A stretch of 9,135 bases of DNA, taken from assembly GCA_003220955.1 (NCBI GenBank), contig QHTW01000190.1:1-9135 (forward strand). The letters are read 5' to 3'. A model generated the notes under the pieces. It saw only the letters and a program-made list of their open reading frames with translations, was not told where the DNA came from and did no database searches. Source of the DNA: Gemmatimonadota bacterium. Lineage in GTDB: Bacteria; Gemmatimonadota; Gemmatimonadetes; Gemmatimonadales; GWC2-71-9. Every line of letters starts with the position of its first letter. The stretch's first letter is position 1. Positions 6,940 through 9,135 of this stretch are shown piece by piece. The translations under genes and the position numbers were made by a program.

Positions 6940-7735
6940 CGTCACCACGCGCGCGTTGCTCGAGATGAAGGAGAAGGGCGAGCGCATCGTCGCACTGACC
7001 TGCTACGATGCGTTGTTCGCGCGCCTGCTCGACGCCAGCGGCGTCGACATCCTGCTCGTCGGGGACTCACTCAATCAGGTGCTTGCGGGCGCGCCGTCCA
7101 CCCTGTCGGCGACGCTCGATCAGATGATCTATCACACGAAGATGGTCCGGCGCGGCACCGAGCGCGCCATGGTCGTCTGCGATATGCCGTTCCTGAGCTA
7201 CCAGATCTCGCCCGAAGAAGCGTTGCGAAACTGCGGCCGGGCAATGAAGGAAACGGGCTGCAACGCCGTGAAGATCGAGGGCGGCCAGCCGATGGCGGCA
7301 ACGGTACGGCGGCTCGTCGAGATCGGCATCCCCGTCATGGGCCACATCGGTCTCACGCCGCAGTCGGTGCACGCGCTCGGCGGCTATCGCGTGCAGGGCC
7401 GGGAGGACGCCGAGGCTGGACGGCTCAAGGCCGACGCCACGGCGCTGCAGGACGCGGGCGCATTCGCGGTCGTGCTGGAGCTCGTGCCGGCGCCGCTCGC
7501 GTCGCAGATCACGAAGTCGCTATCGATCCCGACGATCGGAATCGGCGCCGGGCCGGCGTGCGACGGGCAGGTCCTCGTGCTGCACGACATGCTCGGGCTG
7601 AACGACCAGTTCTCCGCCAAGTTCGTCAAGAAGTACGCAGCCTTGGCAGAGGACGTGCGGGAAGCGGCCCGCGTCTTCGCGGCGGAAGTGCGGGAGGGCC
7701 GCTATCCCGGACCGGAGCACTCGTTTGGAAAGTGA
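6932..7735 (+). CDS. panB: 3-methyl-2-oxobutanoate hydroxymethyltransferase (ketopantoate hydroxymethyltransferase)
   Basis: PanB makes ketopantoate from 2-oxoisovalerate and 5,10-methylene-tetrahydrofolate, the first committed step to pantothenate and CoA. The product has 267 residues (E. coli 264). Mg-binding residues are Asp45 in VGDSL, Asp84 in VCDMPF and Glu116 in VKIEGG, and the proposed catalytic Glu183 lies in LELVPA. MGHIGLTPQ, GGYRVQGR and the C-terminal IGIGAGPACDGQVLVLHDMLGL are all typical. The ATG has a good purine-rich ribosome site. The stop TGA (7733-7735) is also the first three bases of a long inverted repeat. PanC lies downstream after a small unknown gene; panD and panE are not in the window. 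Confidence 0.97.
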   Translation: MSSVTTRALLEMKEKGERIVALTCYDALFARLLDASGVDILLVGDSLNQVLAGAPSTLSATLDQMIYHTKMVRRGTERAMVVCDMPFLSYQISPEEALRNCGRAMKETGCNAVKIEGGQPMAATVRRLVEIGIPVMGHIGLTPQSVHALGGYRVQGREDAEAGRLKADATALQDAGAFAVVLELVPAPLASQITKSLSIPTIGIGAGPACDGQVLVLHDMLGLNDQFSAKFVKKYAALAEDVREAARVFAAEVREGRYPGPEHSFGK

Positions 7736-7807
7736 TCAATGACCAATGATCAATGTCCAATGATCGTGGTTATTGATCATTGGACATTGATCATTGATAA
7801 TTGATCA
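7733..7807 (+). repeat. AT-rich imperfect palindrome built of 14-bp units with six GATC sites
   Basis: Left arm 7733-7765 pairs with right arm 7775-7807 at 31 of 33 positions (mismatches 7741/7799 and 7743/7797) around a nine-base centre, GTGGTTATT. Each arm is itself a tandem of 14-base units: GATCAATGACCAAT then GATCAATGTCCAAT on the left, and ATTGATCATTGGAC then ATTGATCATTGATA on the right. GATC occurs at 7734, 7748, 7762, 7775, 7789 and 7803, that is at steps of 14, 14, 13, 14 and 14. The composition is sharply more AT-rich than the flanking genes. The RNA could fold into a long hairpin, but it lacks the GC stem and U tract of an intrinsic terminator. Possible roles: an intergenic repeat family, a protein-binding site, or an mRNA-stabilising hairpin. 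None can be chosen from one copy. Confidence 0.9.
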
Positions 7808-7814
7808 TTCTCCC

Positions 7815-7820
7815 GGAGGG
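7815..7820 (+). promoter_or_regulatory. Ribosome binding site of the 58-residue protein
   Basis: GGAGGG lies just before ATG 7824 and fixes that start over a TTG at 7794, which lies inside the palindrome. TCCC (7811-7814) can pair with GGGA (7818-7821), so the site could be weakly masked. Confidence 0.75.
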
Positions 7821-7823
7821 AGC

Positions 7824-8000
7824 ATGTCGAGGACGGACGACGAAAAGCTTGCGAAGCTCATCAAGAAGAACATGGCCAAGGCCGCAAAGGCAAAGCCCAA
7901 AGCGCGCAAGCGCTACGACCCGACGCTGCCGCCGGACACCACGGATGACGATATCGAGCGTCGCGACTTCTTTTCGGAGATGAAGAAGCGCGAGTTCTAG
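7824..8000 (+). CDS. Small charged protein of unknown function (58 residues)
   Basis: I do not recognise a family. The gene has a strong ribosome site and sits directly between panB and panC, its TAG abutting the panC TTG with no spacer, so it looks real and co-transcribed. Residues 1-30 are rich in Lys, Arg and Ala (LIKKNMAKAAKAKPKARKR) and probably helical. Residues 31-45 are Pro/Thr/Asp-rich (PTLPPDTTDDD). The end is amphipathic and charged (RRDFFSEMKKREF). There is no signal peptide, membrane segment, cysteine cluster or histidine. The basic N-terminal half could bind nucleic acid or the ribosome, but that is only a guess from composition. The codon third positions look G+C-rich like the neighbours, which argues against a chance reading frame. 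Confidence 0.7.
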   Translation: MSRTDDEKLAKLIKKNMAKAAKAKPKARKRYDPTLPPDTTDDDIERRDFFSEMKKREF

Positions 8001-8870
8001 TTGCGCGAGCTCTCCACCATTTCCGAGATGCGCTCGTGGTCTCGCGCCGAGCGCTCTCGCCGCCACACGATCAGTTTCGTTCCTACCATGGGATATCTCC
8101 ACGAGGGGCACCTGCGCCTCGTGGATCGCGCGCGCGCGCTCGCCGAGCGCGTCGTCGTCAGCATCTTCATCAACCCGCTCCAGTTCGGGCCGGCCGAGGA
8201 CCTCAACCGGTACCCGCGTGACTTGGCACGCGACCGCCAGCGCGCGGTGGCGCGCGAGGTGGACTGTCTGTTCGTGCCCGACGCCATGGTCATGTACCCC
8301 GGTGAGCCGCTCGCCCGCGTCATCCCCGGACCGGTGGCCGACACGCTCGAGGGCGCTGCCCGGCCGGGTCACTTCACGGGCGTGCTCACGGTCGTAGCCA
8401 AGCTGTTTCACATTGTCGAGCCCGATGTCGCCGTATTCGGCCGCAAAGACTTCCAGCAGGCGATGCTGGTCAAACGTCTGGTGCAGGACCTCGACTTTCC
8501 GGTGACGATCGACGTGGCGCCGACGGTTCGCGAGCTGGACGGGCTCGCGCTGTCGTCCCGCAACACCTATCTGAATTCCGACGAACGGCGCTCCGCGCTC
8601 GCACTCTCGCGCGCGCTGCGGACACTGGAACAGACCTGGCGCGGCGGCGAAGCCGATCCCGCCAGACTCCAGCGTGCCGGCCTCGAGGCCATGCGTGTGC
8701 CCGACGTCGTGCCCGAGTACTGCGCCCTCGTGGACGAAGACGTCCAGCCCGTGAGCCGTGTGACGGCGCGAACGGTCGTGGTGGTCGCGGCTCGGGTTGG
8801 GAAGACGCGGTTACTCGACAACGTCGTGCTGGGCGAGGGCATTGGCGCCGACCCGCGAGTCACGCCGTGA
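8001..8870 (+). CDS. panC: Pantothenate synthetase (pantoate--beta-alanine ligase)
   Basis: PanC joins pantoate and beta-alanine through a pantoyl-adenylate intermediate, using ATP and making pantothenate. The product has 289 residues (E. coli about 283). Seen: PTMGYLHEGH with His34 and His37 of the nucleotidyltransferase HxGH motif, FINPLQFGP, DTLEGAARPGHFTGV, VFGRKDFQQ, and RELDGLALSSRN (the late KMSKS-like part). The start is TTG directly after the TAG of the small upstream gene. It places the PTMG motif near residue 28, as expected, whereas the in-frame ATG at 8028 would remove nine residues of the first strand region. No strong ribosome site is visible, so re-initiation after the upstream stop is likely. 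The end overlaps the next gene as GTGA. Confidence 0.96.
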   Translation: MRELSTISEMRSWSRAERSRRHTISFVPTMGYLHEGHLRLVDRARALAERVVVSIFINPLQFGPAEDLNRYPRDLARDRQRAVAREVDCLFVPDAMVMYPGEPLARVIPGPVADTLEGAARPGHFTGVLTVVAKLFHIVEPDVAVFGRKDFQQAMLVKRLVQDLDFPVTIDVAPTVRELDGLALSSRNTYLNSDERRSALALSRALRTLEQTWRGGEADPARLQRAGLEAMRVPDVVPEYCALVDEDVQPVSRVTARTVVVVAARVGKTRLLDNVVLGEGIGADPRVTP

Positions 8871-9135
8871 GTTTGCCGGGGTGGGCGGAGGTGTCTGCCC
8901 AGCGCCGGGCGCACATCGAGCGCGTGGTCGCGCTGCTCGATCAATGGGCAACGGCCCGGCAGGTCTCGCCGCAGGAGCGGGCGCGGTGGCTGCGCGCGGG
9001 CTGGTTGCACGATGCGCTGCGCGACGCGCCGCTGGGAGATCCGCTGGCGCACGGTCCGCTGGCGGCCGCCCGGGCGGCAACAGACGGCGAGCACGATCGG
9101 GGCGTGCTCGATGCCGTCCGCTACCACACGGTCGG
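8867..9135 (+). CDS. YqeK-like HD-domain hydrolase, N-terminal part (cut by window end)
   Basis: The GTG at 8867 overlaps the panC stop as GTGA, and the frame stays open to the last base (about 89 residues visible). It carries an HD-domain pattern: His16 in RRAHIERVV, His48-Asp49 in AGWLHDALRD, His62 in AHGPLAA, and LDAVRYHTVG at the end. The spacing and especially the AxRYHTxG signature resemble YqeK, which hydrolyses diadenosine tetraphosphate symmetrically to two ADP. Classical YqeK genes often sit beside nadD; here the neighbour is panC, so the gene is tied to another cofactor pathway. It may instead be a related HD phosphohydrolase of unknown substrate, and the C-terminal half with remaining ligands is outside the window. 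Confidence 0.7.
   Translation, partial: MSLPGWAEVSAQRRAHIERVVALLDQWATARQVSPQERARWLRAGWLHDALRDAPLGDPLAHGPLAAARAATDGEHDRGVLDAVRYHTV

Noticed and set aside
7733..7810. Intrinsic terminator or CRISPR array at the repeat
   Set aside because: The stem is AT-rich with no U tract after it, and the units are 14 bases with no unique spacers, so neither class fits.
7811..7821. TCCC/GGGA mini-hairpin as an RNA switch over the ribosome site
   Set aside because: Four base pairs with a three-base loop are too weak to claim regulation.
7794..7823. Longer start (TTG 7794) for the 58-residue protein
   Set aside because: It lies within the palindrome and has no ribosome site, whereas ATG 7824 has GGAGGG directly upstream.

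Overview
The window is about two-thirds G+C, almost entirely coding, and every gene I can support lies on the + strand. The junctions are very tight: GTGA or ATGA four-base overlaps, 8- to 17-base overlaps and one direct stop/start abutment. Many genes start with GTG or TTG. This, with the gene order, suggests a high-GC environmental bacterium. A Gemmatimonadota-like lineage is my best guess, but it rests on general resemblance only.

Layout. Bases 1-473 are the 3' end of trpB. Bases 470/521-2203 encode a HEAT-repeat protein of unknown function. Bases 2200-3674 encode an HD-GYP-type phosphohydrolase whose reading frame is broken once by an apparent one-base loss in a G run near 2712-2715. Bases 3667-4449 are trpA, so two signalling-type genes separate the two tryptophan synthase subunits. 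Bases 4446-6533 encode a membrane protein with about seven N-terminal helices, a GAF domain and a methyl-accepting chemotaxis signalling domain. Bases 6517-6939 are folK and 6932-7735 are panB. A non-coding AT-rich near-perfect palindrome (7733-7807) follows panB. Bases 7824-8000 encode a 58-residue charged protein of unknown function, 8001-8870 are panC, and 8867-9135 are the start of a YqeK-like HD hydrolase cut by the window end. No stretch over 300 bases lacks a gene.

How the genes fit together. The housekeeping genes cover the last steps of tryptophan synthesis (TrpA/TrpB), the pyrophosphokinase step of folate synthesis (FolK) and two pantothenate steps (PanB, PanC). FolK and PanB are linked by chemistry, because PanB consumes 5,10-methylene-tetrahydrofolate. 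Interleaved with them are three signalling-type proteins. The HEAT protein and the HD-GYP protein appear to share the same N-terminal domain in an essentially ungapped alignment, so they are probably paralogous in that part and may act together. Whether these genes sense or control metabolism, or only ride on a housekeeping transcript, cannot be decided from the sequence.

The observations most worth following are the signalling pair inside the trp cluster with its shared domain, the frame break in the HD-GYP gene, and the palindrome with six evenly spaced GATC sites.
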